DNA of 64,000 nucleotides from Cinclus cinclus (GCF_963662255.1 NC_085055.1:5142102-5206101), one strand, 5' to 3'; shown: positions 37,147 to 49,130, counted from the stretch's first letter. Notes: a model not told the origin generated them from the letters alone. Program-made: numbers and translations.

Positions 37147-40100
37147 GACAGTATGTACTGTGTCAGACATCACCATTCAGTCAAAGTGGCTGAAACATGC
37201 AGCATGTTTTGCATGGTGGAGTGTAAAGGAGAGGTAAACATGCCTTTCTCACCACCCCCAATATTTTTTTTAATGTAGGAATATTCTTTCTTAGTTGCAT
37301 TGTGTCCATCTGCTATATGCTGCCAGGCATCCCAGCACATGTACAGTTATACCAAATAATTTGCCCTCCACCTCACATTATGCTGAAGAGCTGTTCTGGC
37401 TTCTCTAGTTCTCTACTTTGAGGTCTTTAACTAAACTCTTCCGTGCCAGGGAGAAATTTTGTGCAGATGAAAAGCAGACTGTAGAAGGACATAATAATTA
37501 TACCAGCAGAAAAATGTCAGCAGACTAATGTAGGTCCCCTATAGGGGTTTGAATCATCTTATGAAAAGTGAAGCTATTAAATAAAACAAAATGTTAGAGA
37601 TTTTGTTGGGAGTGACAGAAGCAGCAAAATGTTCTTCCTGCTGTATCTCTGACGTTCAGCAATTTTTGGCTGAGTGAAAACAGCAGGCTATCTTTCTGAG
37701 TTAGCAGAGCTCAGATGTATATAAAGGTTTCTTAAGGAGAAAAATGTGAACCATGCCCTGGCAGAAGTATTTGTTGGGTATTTTATCATAAATTAAAAAA
37801 ATAAATAATTTGCAGCACAAATCCTGGGAAAAAACGAGCTCAGAGGCACTGCAGAAGCTTGCCAGGATCATCTGGTCTTTTGCCTTTGAATGCAGGCTCT
37901 ATTAAAACCCAGAATTGCAAGGCCAATCTATGCAGTTTTGCAAACGGGGAGAAAATGAAATAATAAAGTGCTGGGAAAATACCTAGTGGTGTGTGAGCCA
38001 CCCCCCCCCAGTTCTTACAGAATTAATATTTGTGACTTTACTGTGTTTATCCAAACTTACTGTTTATAACTACTTATTAATAAGTCTTTTGAAATACTCC
38101 TGACATTGCCCATGTTCCACTGAAGGAGAAATTGAGGCTCTCTTCACAGAATTTCTGTGAATAGGGTCTCGCTATTTGAAGAGGAGAAGACATATTCTTT
38201 GACAAGTGTGCAAAGAGGAAAACAAAAAATCTGTGAGTGGGAGTCCAGTTTTTTCCCCTGTATGTCACTGAAAGACTGTAAGAAAGGATTCTTACATTAC
38301 ATCAACTACAAATGACACGAGAATTTTCTTTAAGTTACTTCTGAAGCTGATACCCAGGAGAATTGTTCATGCAGAAGATATTTTTAAATTTTCAAAGAAA
38401 AGTCAGTGTAACTTTTGTTTCATTCTCAGAGTTCCTTTTTAATCTGTCCTGTCTCTGCTGGGTCCAATGTTCTTATAGATGACCCTTCTGTCTTTTTTGT
38501 CCCTCCTTCCTAATGTAGTGTTAATTCACTGACGATATAGTCTTTGATGCTGAAGTCTGTATAAGGCAGGTGTTCCTTCACCCTATACCAGGTAGCACCA
38601 GCTCCCAAAGGGATTTTTCCAGAGAACGTGATAGCTCAAGGAGAAACTTCTGGTTGACCCTTTAGAGGATGTGCTGTGTGAGCTCTTTAATCAAAGCTGT
38701 TAATGGTGAGGATGTAGAATCTCTGAGCACTAACAGTGCCAGGGTATCTTACAAGACCTGCCACTCAGCACAGTAGTAAGAGATTGTTAGGTTGGTTGAT
38801 GTCATTATTTACTACGGCTGTAATTAAACTGTGGCTGCAAGGGTCCATCCCAGGGCTGGTGATAAGAGGTGGATATGAAGGGCTGGTAGAAGGTGGGCCA
38901 GTGCTTAGTCTGTAAAATTGTGCAGGAGAAACCAGTGGCCAAGTTTGTGGAAAACACAGCCTTGTTTCCACCTTGAGATTTTTCCTGGACTTTTGGCTTT
39001 CTTTGGTAATTACTTCATTTGTGTGTTATATCCTACTGGTAGAACCCATAAGGCTGGGGTAAAGGAAACCCAACCTCTGTTCTGGATTAGTTGTCAGTAA
39101 GTAGCTCTTTGCAAGCCTTGTGTTTTTGCATCTCTTATTTGCTGCATGAGGTGGTTTTTGCCTCCTGAACTAATAGAGTTTGGAGCTGCAACATCTTTAT
39201 GGCAGTGACTAATGCAGGAGCCAGAAAGCACCATTTGAAGGTCCCAAAATCAGCCACAGCCTCATCTCAGCCATGCTTGTGTCATGTAGTAGAATTCCAT
39301 CAAAGCAAATGGCTTTATTCTGGGTCTCATACAATGTAATTGAAATCTGTCTCAAATGTTCTGTCTTAAAGCTTACAGATCTGACATTAAAAAAGCAAAG
39401 AACCAAAACCATACATTTTTAAATTAAGCAAAAGATGTAATGTGGGTAACAAGTACAGTCACCAGCTCTGTGATGACAAAATACGACAATTTAAATAAGA
39501 ACCTTACAGCATCATAACTGACCTTGAACCACACCCTTGCAGGAAGACAAAACCTGAAAATCAACAGCTCAGAGTAGCCTTATCCATTCTTTCTTTTGGA
39601 AACAAGGCTCAAGTTGCATAAAGACCTTGTGGTTTTGGTTGTCTGCTCAGGAATGTGGCAGTTTCAAGTATCTTCCAGTTCCCATAAAAATAAATGAGAA
39701 TAATAAGTGTGGTGTTTCAATGCATGGCCTAGGTAGGACCCTGCTGCAAGAGCAGCTCAGCAAGGCAGGAGAGTGGAACAGATTTTCCTATGCCTGGGCT
39801 GAAAGGTGTTCCAATTACAAACTACATTTAGCAGAATACAGCTAAATAAAAATTGCCTACGTCATACACTGCAGCTAGATATATTCCTGAAGCACTTTAA
39901 ATTAAAAAGCCTTTACGATTCTAAACAACCCATATGTCTGTCAAAGCTGTCATTGTGCTGCAGCAAGTGAAGAAAACAAAACTTAATTTGTGATGAAGCT
40001 TCCCCTGGCTGAAAGCACAAGTCTTCCCCATCCTCTGCTCACAATTGCAGCTCCCTCTCTCTGACTCCTTATAAAATGCTTTGCATTTCCCTTTGAATCA

Positions 40101-41704
40101 TGTCAAGTTAATTTTATGGCAAACAATCTCTGTTTTCTGAAACACAGAGAAGAAATATAATTATTGCTGGGTGGAGGGTGAAGGAGAGTTGGAAGCAAAC
40201 TGAACAGGATGCTGGTAATTTTTTTTTGGGCACTGGTGCTGGGAAGATTCCAGCCGCCTAAGCAAAAAATATCTCAAAAATGCAATTAATTATAAATGGG
40301 CAGCTTTGTAGTATAATTCCAAGATCAGAAGGAGAAAACAACATCCTATCATCAAAAATAATAATAAAAAACCCCAACAAACATTACTCAGCAGATGATC
40401 ATTTTGGTAAATAATGAACTGTTTGGCTCATTATGGTATGTAACTAAAGAGATGTTCCCTTGCTTCAGTTTTTAAATCTTCTGAAGCGACAAGGTGAGAT
40501 TTTAGGATGTCTAACTTTGGCCTCATTTTGCTCCTACTGTGATCAGTGGGGAGTTTGTCATAAGGACAATCTGTTGAGGCCAAATCAACACATTGGCAGC
40601 TCTTACCCAAAGGTGTGATCCTCACATCAATTCCATTCTTGTTCCTGTAAATCCATCTATCCAGTCAGTTCAGCTCTACTTGCCTGTATGGAGGCAACAC
40701 ATGGCTCAGGACTGACTGAAATACCCACTCTGCTTCCTTTGCTTATGGAGACTGTTTTTAACTTGTTTGTTTCGGTGTTTCTCATGTACAGTTGTTTTCA
40801 ATTACTTTTGATGCAAGTGGCACTACAGGCAAGCAAGGCTGGCAAGATCTGGTCCTCATTGCAAACATTTCACACTTGTAATCATCTAAATTGCCTTGTG
40901 AAATTGTTCATTAGATAAAAATTAATAAATCCTATAAATGAAAACCAACGCACTGTTAGGCTGTTGACATTAAATCTGGTATAAAAACATAGTTGTAAAT
41001 GAAGTAATTTGTGTACACATTGATTTAGGGACAAACCTTGAGGTCCTTGAACAAATTTTAAACTACTGTTTTCTCTGGAAAGCCTATTGAATGGGAGTGA
41101 AAACAGTGGCCTAAGTTGTAGCTCCAAGAGTTGTTTGTGAAGATGTAATTTTTATGTGAAAACATGCCCCTGCTGCATGCAGGGTGCAGCATCTTGAGGA
41201 GAATGGACTTCTCAATTTCCCTGATTCTGGCTATCCAAAAAATATCAATGTGTAAAATAGTAAGTGATTTCTGTGCAAAGCTTCCTGTCTGGGACCTTGG
41301 AGACTCAGTGTTTGGGAGGGTGAAACTGAAACTGGCTGATTGTGCAGAAATAGTGGGTAACACCCAACAAAGTAATTATTTATTGTTCTCCCATTTGAGA
41401 AACACAGAGGATTCAGGTTGGCAATGCAGGTTATCATAGGCTGTGTTTTCTCCCATCAAATATTGCAAGTTTATATGTACATATACCTACTAATGTTCTA
41501 ACAGCCTCAAAAGTTTGGTGAGAAAGGGAGCTAAACTAAGGTACGTATTTAATTGGTATAGTAATGAGAGGAAAATGTTTTTGTCATTTTTTACAGGGTG
41601 AAACCCAAATAACGCTTTTCAAATCGATGGAGCTACTTCACAATCATATCAACAGCTCTGAAAATTGAGCTCAGCCTCAAGCTTAGGGGTTTAGTAGTCA
41701 TTTC

Positions 41705-41723
41705 GGGGGGGGGGGGGGGGGGG
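41705..41723 (+). repeat. Poly-G tract of 19
   Basis: An uninterrupted run of 19 G, preceded by 'tttc' and followed by 'aggctgtg'. It is the second of three near-equal G runs in the window. Confidence 0.9.
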
Positions 41724-43240
41724 AGGCTGTGAGTTGTCTTGGATGAATTAAAAAAGGGTTAGAAAATGAGTTATTCTGTAAACATAATTTTAGTCTATCG
41801 ACAGATGGGAGAAATGGAGAACAGGTTGTAAAAGTAAGCTCAAGCATTATTAATATTGTACTGTTGCTGAGCCAACTTGTAGAGGAACTGAAAAAACATC
41901 CCATTGGTTAAGTAATCACTACACATATGCTTTTGGAGATTAATACTTGGGAGTTTTCAAAGCTTTTAGATGTGTCAGTTTTGCTAAAAGGATGAAACTG
42001 CAAAAATGCACTGGTAGCAAGTTTAAAGCAGTAATAGTGATGTCAGATGCACTTTAAGGATAATCACGACTCCTTTACAACCAGTAGACCTCGTAGTCTC
42101 AGATATGGAAATCAGACTCTTGACAACCAAAAATGTTTGAGAAAGTGGGAAAAGACCAAAGAATGTTGTATAATATTTTCAGCTCTGGTAGTTATTTCAT
42201 GCTTTGGTTTTGAGTGCTCTGTTCTGTGCTATACACACAAACCCTACTGGTGATCTTTAAAACTGGTTGCATAATTACTGCAGCTTCATCTCTTTCCTCT
42301 CTGGATGAATTTTTAGAGTCCCCTTTATTTTTCCTTTTTTAAGTAATAGCACTGCTTTATTACAGGAGAGTATCAAGACATTTCAATAATCACAATTATT
42401 GAATTTAGAGTCCTCGAAAACTACCTCCCTAGAAGTTACATCAAATTTGTGTCTGGGGTAATAACATTGATTGAGATTTACTTCCATGTGCATGATTTGC
42501 CCATATGCTTAATTACAGATATTTTGGATATGTGACAAGACGTGCAGATGTAGAAAGCCCGTGTTCTCTATCCACGAGTTCTTGTATGATTTTGGAGTAC
42601 CTTTATGCCATGTTATAGTCACTAATGGGCAGCTGAACTCTTTCATCATAAATGAAGAAGGGGACAAAGCTTAGCTACTGGCAAGTTTGAGTTTTAAGAT
42701 ATGTAATTTGAAAATCATGATGCAAAAGAAGATTTATTTTGAGTGAGACCAAATTTGGCCTTGATTTAAGTTTGTTTATTAACAAACTTGAGTCCTTTGT
42801 GAGAAGCAGATGGGGAAATCACCAACACCTCACAGGCTCACGCCCCCTGCTTGAACACTCAAGGTGTCAAGCTGTGCTCGTAGAGATTTGTCAGATAAGA
42901 ACATGCTTAAGTGTTCCACCAAATCTAAATATATTGAAATATAACAGTAAAAACCTATGGTCTTATTTTGATGTTTTGATTGTTAATGATTAGTGCTGAC
43001 CGGGACTACTCAGGAAACTGTGTCTGGGTACAGAGGTGCCTGCAATCGTGATGGAAACTGGGTCAAAATTATCAGCTTTTAAAAATCCCCTGAAGTGTCT
43101 ATTTGCCTTGCTGGCAAAATATTAATCTGTGAGGGTTTTTTTTCTGGGTATATGTATTCAATGCCTGAAACCTGTAGTGGGAGACTGCAGAGTCCTGATT
43201 ACATAGGAGGCAAATCAGGCCCACAAGAAGCCTGTTCCTT

Positions 43241-43256
43241 CCCCCCCCACCCCCCC
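43241..43256 (-). other. C8-A-C7 tract, quadruplex-capable on minus strand
   Basis: Eight C, one A and seven C give a dense G tract on the complementary strand that could form a G-quadruplex. There is no associated gene. Confidence 0.7.
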
Positions 43257-45011
43257 TTACTATACCTAAAATTTCAGATGGAAATTTAACTTTGTGGCAC
43301 AATTGACCTAAGGACAATATTATTGTTAAATATGATTATGGGTTGCATGAGTCTAAAGAGTTATGTCTCATATGTGAATGTGTCCCTTTGAACCCTAATA
43401 CTTATATGAGAAATAAAACCAGTTGCTAGATCAGTGAATTAAAGTTAAAAAGACAAAGCTCTGGAAGCCCCAGGAGCTCAACACCAGAATATTTGCAATT
43501 TCTTTATTTTAATGCTTCTATGTATTATTTTCCTAGTATTCAGTAAAGGCCCCTTCACACGTACAGAAGGAAGAAAATGTTCTCACGCTGTTAAAACAGT
43601 GGCCCCTAAATACAGAAATATCTTTTTATAGTATGCCCAGTGTATTCCATTATATTGGTAGAACAATATTTTAGTGGCTACTTGAAGTTTCCTGGAAGGT
43701 TGCTCAAGAGGTTAATTTAACTCTTGACAATAGCTGCTTTGATATTAAAAATAATCTCAGAATAGATTAAAATAATTCAAGTAAGATTTTAAATTTTCTG
43801 CTCTAGTAATATATAAATTTCTTGAAATTTTAACACCTCAGTATTTAATCTATTCTATTACCCTAGATGGATCTTTGATTCCATTCAAGGAAAAACATGG
43901 AATATCTTTGGAAGCACACCTGCTTCTCCCTAAATCATTATAAGATGTGTTTTAGAGATTAGTATGGATTACTCAAAGAAGGAGAAAGAAATGTTTATAG
44001 TCAGAAAAAGGAAAAAAAGGGAAAATGAAAACTAAAGTAGAAGCACTTCAAGAAGCTGTTGTGTGCTGCTTCTGAGCTAAGTTGTCCTTCACTTTTCCAC
44101 AGTTTACTGTCAGGAGGCCTTCAGCTGCCCAGAGCCCTTGAAAATCAAAAAAACATTTTCACAGAGTTCAAAGTATGAAGTTGCACTCCTTTTAATATAT
44201 TTGCCAATAACTTATTGATATTTAATATACATACTTATATATCTCTTATCAGTGTAACTCCTCTTGTTATGAAACTTTAAGCTATAATCACGTAATGAAT
44301 AAGTAATTAGTCCAAAATAGAAAACATAAAGGTCTTATTCTCTGCCTCAAAATTCCTGGGCAACTGCACTTTGCTTTCTGTCTAAAGGTTGTGGATGAGG
44401 ATGTGAATTTTGGAGCTAAACAAGCTGACAATTTCTTTTCAAAGTCATCCTTTCTGCAATTCATTTTCAGCCTTTTCAGTCTCCCTTGGACAGTCACAAA
44501 AGACAGCTTTATTATGCTGTTCTCTTCCCCTATTTTTGTACATATCATTTTCTGTTTGTCATGTTTAGGGCACCTTCATTTCCTCTGTCTCACAGAAGCA
44601 GAGATGATTACATGAAGTGTGGAAGTCTTCTCTTTTTACTTTTGGTCAGTAAACCATAGAATTATTTTCCATTATTCTTCATAAGTTTTGGTGGGGTGGT
44701 TTTGGTTGAGTGTTAAGGTGGCAAGACCCATATGGTAACAAAGAACTACTATTACAAGCTGGGGAAGGGTAAACCTGTATTAATAAAGTGACTTTATGTT
44801 GTCCTTGGGAGATGTATTAGGTACTTGCTGCCTTACAGCATCTTCCCTTCCATATAAATCCCCAGCAAAAGATGTAGGAGTTAGAAGAGACTGGAATATG
44901 TTTTCAATCCTGTTTAATCACTGCAAGTAAAGGGAAGGTATTAGAAATACCCCTGAGGCTAATCCTGACAAATCACCCTCATTCTGAAAGGTAGAACTGA
45001 TATGTGAGGCC

Positions 45012-45773
45012 GTGTTACATTCGAGTTTCCACACGCTGCAGAACCTGAGCGAGCCTGAAGCCGCCAGCCTTACACAGAGACTTTGTGAACTTGATAATTG
45101 GGATGCCCAGTTTAAAACTCTTAAAGAATTCAGGCATTGCAGTGGTGGGGATTATGTGGATAATTTATTGGCCAGAAGGTTAAATCTGCTTCTCAAGATG
45201 GAATGCCAAACTAATGATCACTTCAGAAATGTGTCTGGCTTACCTTCCCGAGGCACAGAGCTGTCCCCTGCACCTGCCTTCCTGTCCCCTCTGTGTCTGC
45301 CCCAGTGCAGGACCTCTCCTGCTGCCAGTGCTGCGACTGAAGGTGAAGGGCTGATGGCTGATTTTCCCAGCCTAAAACAACTACACAGATTCCCAGCTGA
45401 AAAACCCATGCTGCAGAAGGTACTGTGCTGTATGGAACAGCTGCTCCCAGCTCTGTCCTTTTTCTCTGGAGAGCCTCTCTCCTCACAGCATCCATGGCTT
45501 CACCTAAGCATGTGGAAAAATGTGCCCACCTATGTTTGTGGTGCACATGTGGGGTGGGGGCTGCCTTTCCCAGAGACCCTAAGAGGTGCAGTAGAGGTGC
45601 TGCATCTGCCAACCCATTTTTGGGGCTTGTTCTACTCCACCCAGTGCCACACAGCAGATGGGAACATCTGCCCTTGCTGTTGTAGCCATTCAGCAGCAGC
45701 TAAAGATGAGATTGCATATTCCGAAATCACAAACATTGCTCCAGAGGATAAATCAGGGTCTTGTTTAATTTGA
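45012..45773 (+). other. 253-codon open frame, probably not a gene
   Basis: This is the joint-longest open frame outside compositional artefacts. It opens at a GTG: the first in-frame ATG is at 45198, leaving 191 codons. The opening part reads like protein (NLSEPEAASLTQRLCELDNW) and keeps a few CpGs. The later part is Pro/Ser/Cys-rich and less convincing. A usable donor (AAG then GTACTG) sits at 45420, which would end an exon in frame, but no good acceptor precedes the frame. I recognise no domain. Alternatives are a lncRNA exon, a conserved non-coding patch or chance. Confidence 0.2.
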
Positions 45774-47149
45774 AAACAGAAACAAACCAAATATTTTCAT
45801 GCCCCGGACTTTGTGAAAAGCATTCTGGGTTGGAACCCTGTTAGTCATGCTACCTGAGGACTTCAAAACTGCATCATGTTTGACAAACAGGTGCTGTCTT
45901 TGGAATCTCTACAGGATTTCCAGATGGCTCTGCATCCAACATGGCCATTAAGGAATAAAACTGTTCTTCCACTTGCACCAATTTCTCAGGTGTGGTATCT
46001 GGCTTTTACTGTAAACATGTGTATCTCATACAAGAATTGTGAAGAATCTTTCCTGGACTCAGCCTGAAATTAAGCTTTGATTTTTAGAGGGTTTTTTTTT
46101 TCTTCTTTTGTTGGAGAAAATGGGTTTAAGAGAGTTTAATGCCCTTCACCTTCACCCCTCAAAATTCAACCTTATGCAATTGCTGGGAAGTGATTTTGAT
46201 TTCCTTGCTGGGAAATAGTGTGTGAAATAGTCCTTCACAAGGACATATTTCCCAGTTGAGGAAGCCCTGAAGTTTACCTTTGCCTCTGTTTCTTCCCACC
46301 CTTCCACTTTGCCTAGGAAGACCTCACTGCCCCACTTGCCTTCCCCTCCTTGTCTCTGCCTCCTCTGCACCCTAAGACCTGTTTTGAATCTCATACTTCC
46401 CCTTGAAGTTTTTCCATGCCCATCTGCTTGCACATCCCTGATAACCTCTTCTGTTCACCTTGTGAAGGATAAAACAAGTTATAAATCCCGCTACCTGTAC
46501 AGCACTTGTGTGATCACCCAAGCGAGCTTGGTTTCCTGCCCTTGTTGGATGGACCCATCTTTTGTCTCCATCACTAAGGGTGCCATTTTGTGATTCTCAA
46601 TTTGCTAAGGAGGAAAAACACCCCAAACACCTGTTTTTCATTTGCTGAAATATGCAAATGTTATGGCTATAAACCACTAGTAGTTAAGAAGCTTGTGAAC
46701 TTTTTATTTTGTTTTCCCTCTCTGTTCTGAGTGCAGGCTTGTGAGAGGCTCACAGGAGAGACTTGTTATGGTGCTGTAAAATGGGGTTTGCTCTAGTAAC
46801 TTGGTGATCTACTGACACAAGTCGTTCCCAGGGAACTTGTTCTTAAATCAAAAAAAAAAATTAAAAATCATATAATAACCTCTCTAGAAAAGTCCTGGAA
46901 AACAAGACCGACCAATTCTGATTTAGCTTTTGCCATGCCTTCAGTGTGTAATTGCTCCCTCTCCAGCCCCTTGTGTCTGTGTTTACATCCCTGGCCTGTA
47001 TACCGCTGTTTGCCTAATGAAATGCTGCTCTGGAAGATTTATGGGTGTGCATTAATAGAATAATTAAAGGTCTTGGAAAGCCTCAGATGAAATTTGTACC
47101 AGGTCAGGAGGGAAAAAGGAGAGAGTGGGAAGTGAGAGATGGGAGGCGA
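45774..47149. other. Single-copy DNA leading into a CpG island
   Basis: No exon is supported. The stretch 46270-46560 is pyrimidine-rich on the plus strand and open in one frame for 94 codons without a recognisable motif. An A run of 10 lies at about 46850-46860. The composition shifts sharply to G and C from about 47100 onward. Confidence 0.5.
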
Positions 47150-47600
47150 TGTGCCTGCACCTACGGCCTGTTGGGTGCCCTGCCAGCTTGGGGTGCGAGG
47201 TGCGGGCATGGGAAGAGCTCCAGAGAGCCGGGGCGGGCAGCCCAGCTGGGAGCAGCAGGTTCCTGGTCAGGAACCCAGGGACAAGCCCAGGGACATCGGC
47301 GTCCGTCTGACCTGTCCGAACCCAGCCTGCCTGGGCAGGGAGGGAGATGGGCAGGGAGGAGAGGCGGGAGCAGGAGCGCAGCGCGGGGCGCTGCCCGCAC
47401 CTTGGGGCAGGACCCAGGGCAGGGGCAGGGCAGGGCCCGGGGCAGGGCTGGGCAGAGCGGGACAAACTTTGCGCGTCCCCCCCGGCGGGGCCGCGCGTTT
47501 CCCGGGCCCCGCGGGGGCGCGCACGGGAGCGGTGTGAGCGCGCAGGTGCCGCGGGGAGCGGAGCGCGGCTTCACCGCAGCGGCGGCTGCTCTCTCGGCTG
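47150..47600. promoter_or_regulatory. CpG island, likely promoter
   Basis: G and C content rises abruptly and CpG becomes frequent, most densely at 47460-47590 with strings such as 'tgcgcgtc', 'ggggccgcgcg', 'gggggcgcgcac' and 'gagcgcgcagg'. CpG clusters like this survive in vertebrates mainly where DNA is unmethylated at promoters. The left half carries repeated GGGCA units with quadruplex potential (47417-47452). Long frames on both strands here are a by-product of few stop codons in GC-rich DNA. The direction of transcription is not certain. A donor at 48131 favours the plus strand. Confidence 0.75.
47417..47452 (+). repeat. GGGCA pentamer array with quadruplex potential
   Basis: Successive G runs of 3, 4, 3, 3, 4, 3 and 3 separated by one to four bases satisfy the quadruplex rule several times over. 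Related 'gggcaggga' units also occur at about 47330-47360. The array lies inside the CpG island. Confidence 0.75.
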
Positions 47601-47602
47601 GC

Positions 47603-47639
47603 GGATGGATGGATGGATGGGTGGATGGATGGATGGATG
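47603..47639 (+). repeat. GGAT tetranucleotide microsatellite
   Basis: Nine units of GGAT with one GGGT interruption mark the right edge of the CpG island. In translated frames this yields spurious WMDG or SIHP repeats. Confidence 0.9.
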
Positions 47640-47703
47640 CCTGCGAGACATCCCGCCATCCCATTTGTGCTCTCCTCACACGTCTTTCCTCCCTGCTTTT
47701 TGC

Positions 47704-47912
47704 TTTTTTTTTTTTTTTTTCCCTCCTTCAAAATCTCCCTGGGAATTTTGATTTGCAGGGATTTTTTTTTTTTTTTCCTCTTCTCGCTCTCTCTCCTTCC
47801 TGCTGAGGATACGTTTTGCTTGCCAAGTTTGTAGTGACACCTCTCAGATTCCCCCCACTCCCGGTTTTTTGGATCTGTTACAGTGCCCGGTTGTATATAG
47901 ACTGTATTTTTT

Positions 47913-47947
<35 letters not shown>

Positions 47948-48477
47948 GAAAATGGGAATTCTTTGGGAATTTAATGGATGCTAAGGAGGACGATCCTAAA
48001 ATATCTCCTTTTAATCTGTAAATGAGGTGTATGAAGAAATTCTTAAATTCAGCCATCAATTTAGCTCCATGTTAAGCACCTCGAAGTATTTATGATTGCA
48101 GAGCAGGTGCAAACAAGGATTAGGAATAAGGTAAGGGAGCTATTTCTGTCTTTGAGGCAGCAGCATTTGCTTAGGGTTATCAGCAGCTTTTATTTTTGTT
48201 TTTTTTTTTTTTCTTCTATAGAATCTGAGCTGATTTATTTGCATTTTCGGTGCTGTTCTTTCGTCCTTCTGAGTCATTTCTAATACGTCTGCGTGATTTC
48301 CATCACTAAAACATACATTCCTTCTCCCTGGCTGCTCAGGATTTGGGAGTTTCTTGACTGTGCACATGTTTTGGCCGTTATTCGGTAACTGCTTAAAACC
48401 ACCAATCCTCTGTTTAAAATTCTTTCTTACCTTGCACTTTCTCTACCCAGCAGGATTCCTGAAAAAAAAAAAAAAAA
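47704..48477. repeat. Cluster of long oligo-T and oligo-A tracts
   Basis: Five homopolymer tracts lie in under 800 bases: 17 T at 47704-47720, 15 T at 47762-47776, 27 T at 47917-47943, 14 T at 48199-48212 and 16 A at 48462-48477. Poly(dA:dT) tracts disfavour nucleosomes, and a cluster right beside a CpG island is suggestive of an open promoter flank. Their exact lengths may be unreliable in an assembly. Confidence 0.85.
48092..48130 (+). other. Possible first coding exon end with donor site
   Basis: An ATG at 48092 opens 13 codons (MIAEQVQTRIRNK) that run in phase 0 into 'aataag' followed by GTAAGG, a near-perfect splice donor with GT at 48131-48132. It lies about 500 bases downstream of the CpG island core, a plausible distance for a first exon. 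Against it, the ATG context is weak (T at -3), a short upstream ORF precedes it at about 47972, and the peptide is not one I recognise. A non-coding first exon would fit equally well. Confidence 0.25.
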
Positions 48478-48581
48478 CAAAACAAAAAAACCGCCATAGA
48501 AAATTGCAACACAAAAGCTTTTTTTTAAAGATTTGCCTTTAAAAGGGAGAGAGAAGTAGTTAAAATTCCCTGAGGGAAAAC

Positions 48582-48610
48582 CGGGGCGGGCGGGGGGTGG
48601 TATATAATAA
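48582..48610 (+). promoter_or_regulatory. GC box plus TATA box, candidate core promoter
   Basis: 'ggggcgggcgggggg' (GC-box or SP/KLF-type site) is followed directly by 'tatataataa' at 48601-48610. In a TATA promoter the start site would fall about 30 bases downstream, near 48630-48640. The first ATG after that is at 48634 and opens a 106-codon frame with no recognisable domain. This may be a second promoter of the same locus as the CpG island or chance. No Inr motif was scored. Confidence 0.35.
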
Positions 48611-48819
48611 TCAGGTTCTCCTTCTAAAAGCAAATGAACTCCCCTCCCTGCTCCCTCCTCCTGCCCAGCAGTTTCCCAGGGCTCAGCCTGATTTCTGGCC
48701 CTATCGAGGCTCCCCGGGGTCTTGGGATGCAAGGAGGGAAAAATTCCTGCTGGGAAGGAGGGACGGATCCCCTGCTTCCCTCTGGGATGCTGCAGGCTGC
48801 TCTCCGTCAGCACGATTTA

Positions 48820-49130
48820 CTAATTTTTGTTTTATCAGCTCCATTTAGGGATATAAATGGCACGAGCAAGGATATCAATTACCAGCTAACGGTGGCGATA
48901 GCCCGTGTTTTATGGGATTTAATGATTTCTCTTGTTTTGAAAAAGCTCTTGTGACGCTAACAATAAAGAACTCCATAAATCATCTAAATGAATTGTGTTC
49001 CAGCAAAGGCAATTTTTAGTCTTTTGCTGGGTATCTCCTGGTCTCAATAATTAATATTGCATTAACAGTTGTGGGCGTGTTTGTGCTAATAAAGGTGCCA
49101 CTACTAAACAGTGGCTCTCTTGCCATGGGT
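48820..49130. promoter_or_regulatory. Candidate conserved non-coding enhancer
   Basis: The stretch mixes intact CpGs (agcaCGag, taaCGgtggCGat, gaCGcta, gggCGtg) with many AT-rich factor-like cores: 'tatcaattacc', 'gggatttaatgatttc', 'aataattaatattgcattaac', 'gtgggcgtgtttgtgc' and 'ctaataaaggtg'. It has no repeats, no biased composition and no long homopolymers, unlike its flanks. This texture is typical of deeply conserved vertebrate enhancers near developmental genes. That is judged by eye only. Cross-species alignment was not possible. Confidence 0.35.

Larger units (their letters stand above)
34781..45011. other. Single-copy DNA, no gene recognised
   Basis: No exon, RNA gene or clear mobile element was recognised across about 10 kb. 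It holds two clean hairpins (35874 and 36987), a TA/CA microsatellite (37119), a C run at 38001-38009, the G run at 41705 and a C8-A-C7 tract at 43241-43256. Frames of 60 to 100 codons on both strands are composition-driven. Old non-coding repeats that I cannot identify by eye may be present. Confidence 0.55.

Noticed and set aside
47045..47806. 253-codon plus-strand frame and long minus-strand frames (172, 154 and 133 codons) over the CpG island
   Set aside because: All frames are open because stop codons are rare in GC-rich DNA. They are low-complexity (Gly/Arg/Pro, WMDG or SIHP repeats from the GGAT array) and show no domain.
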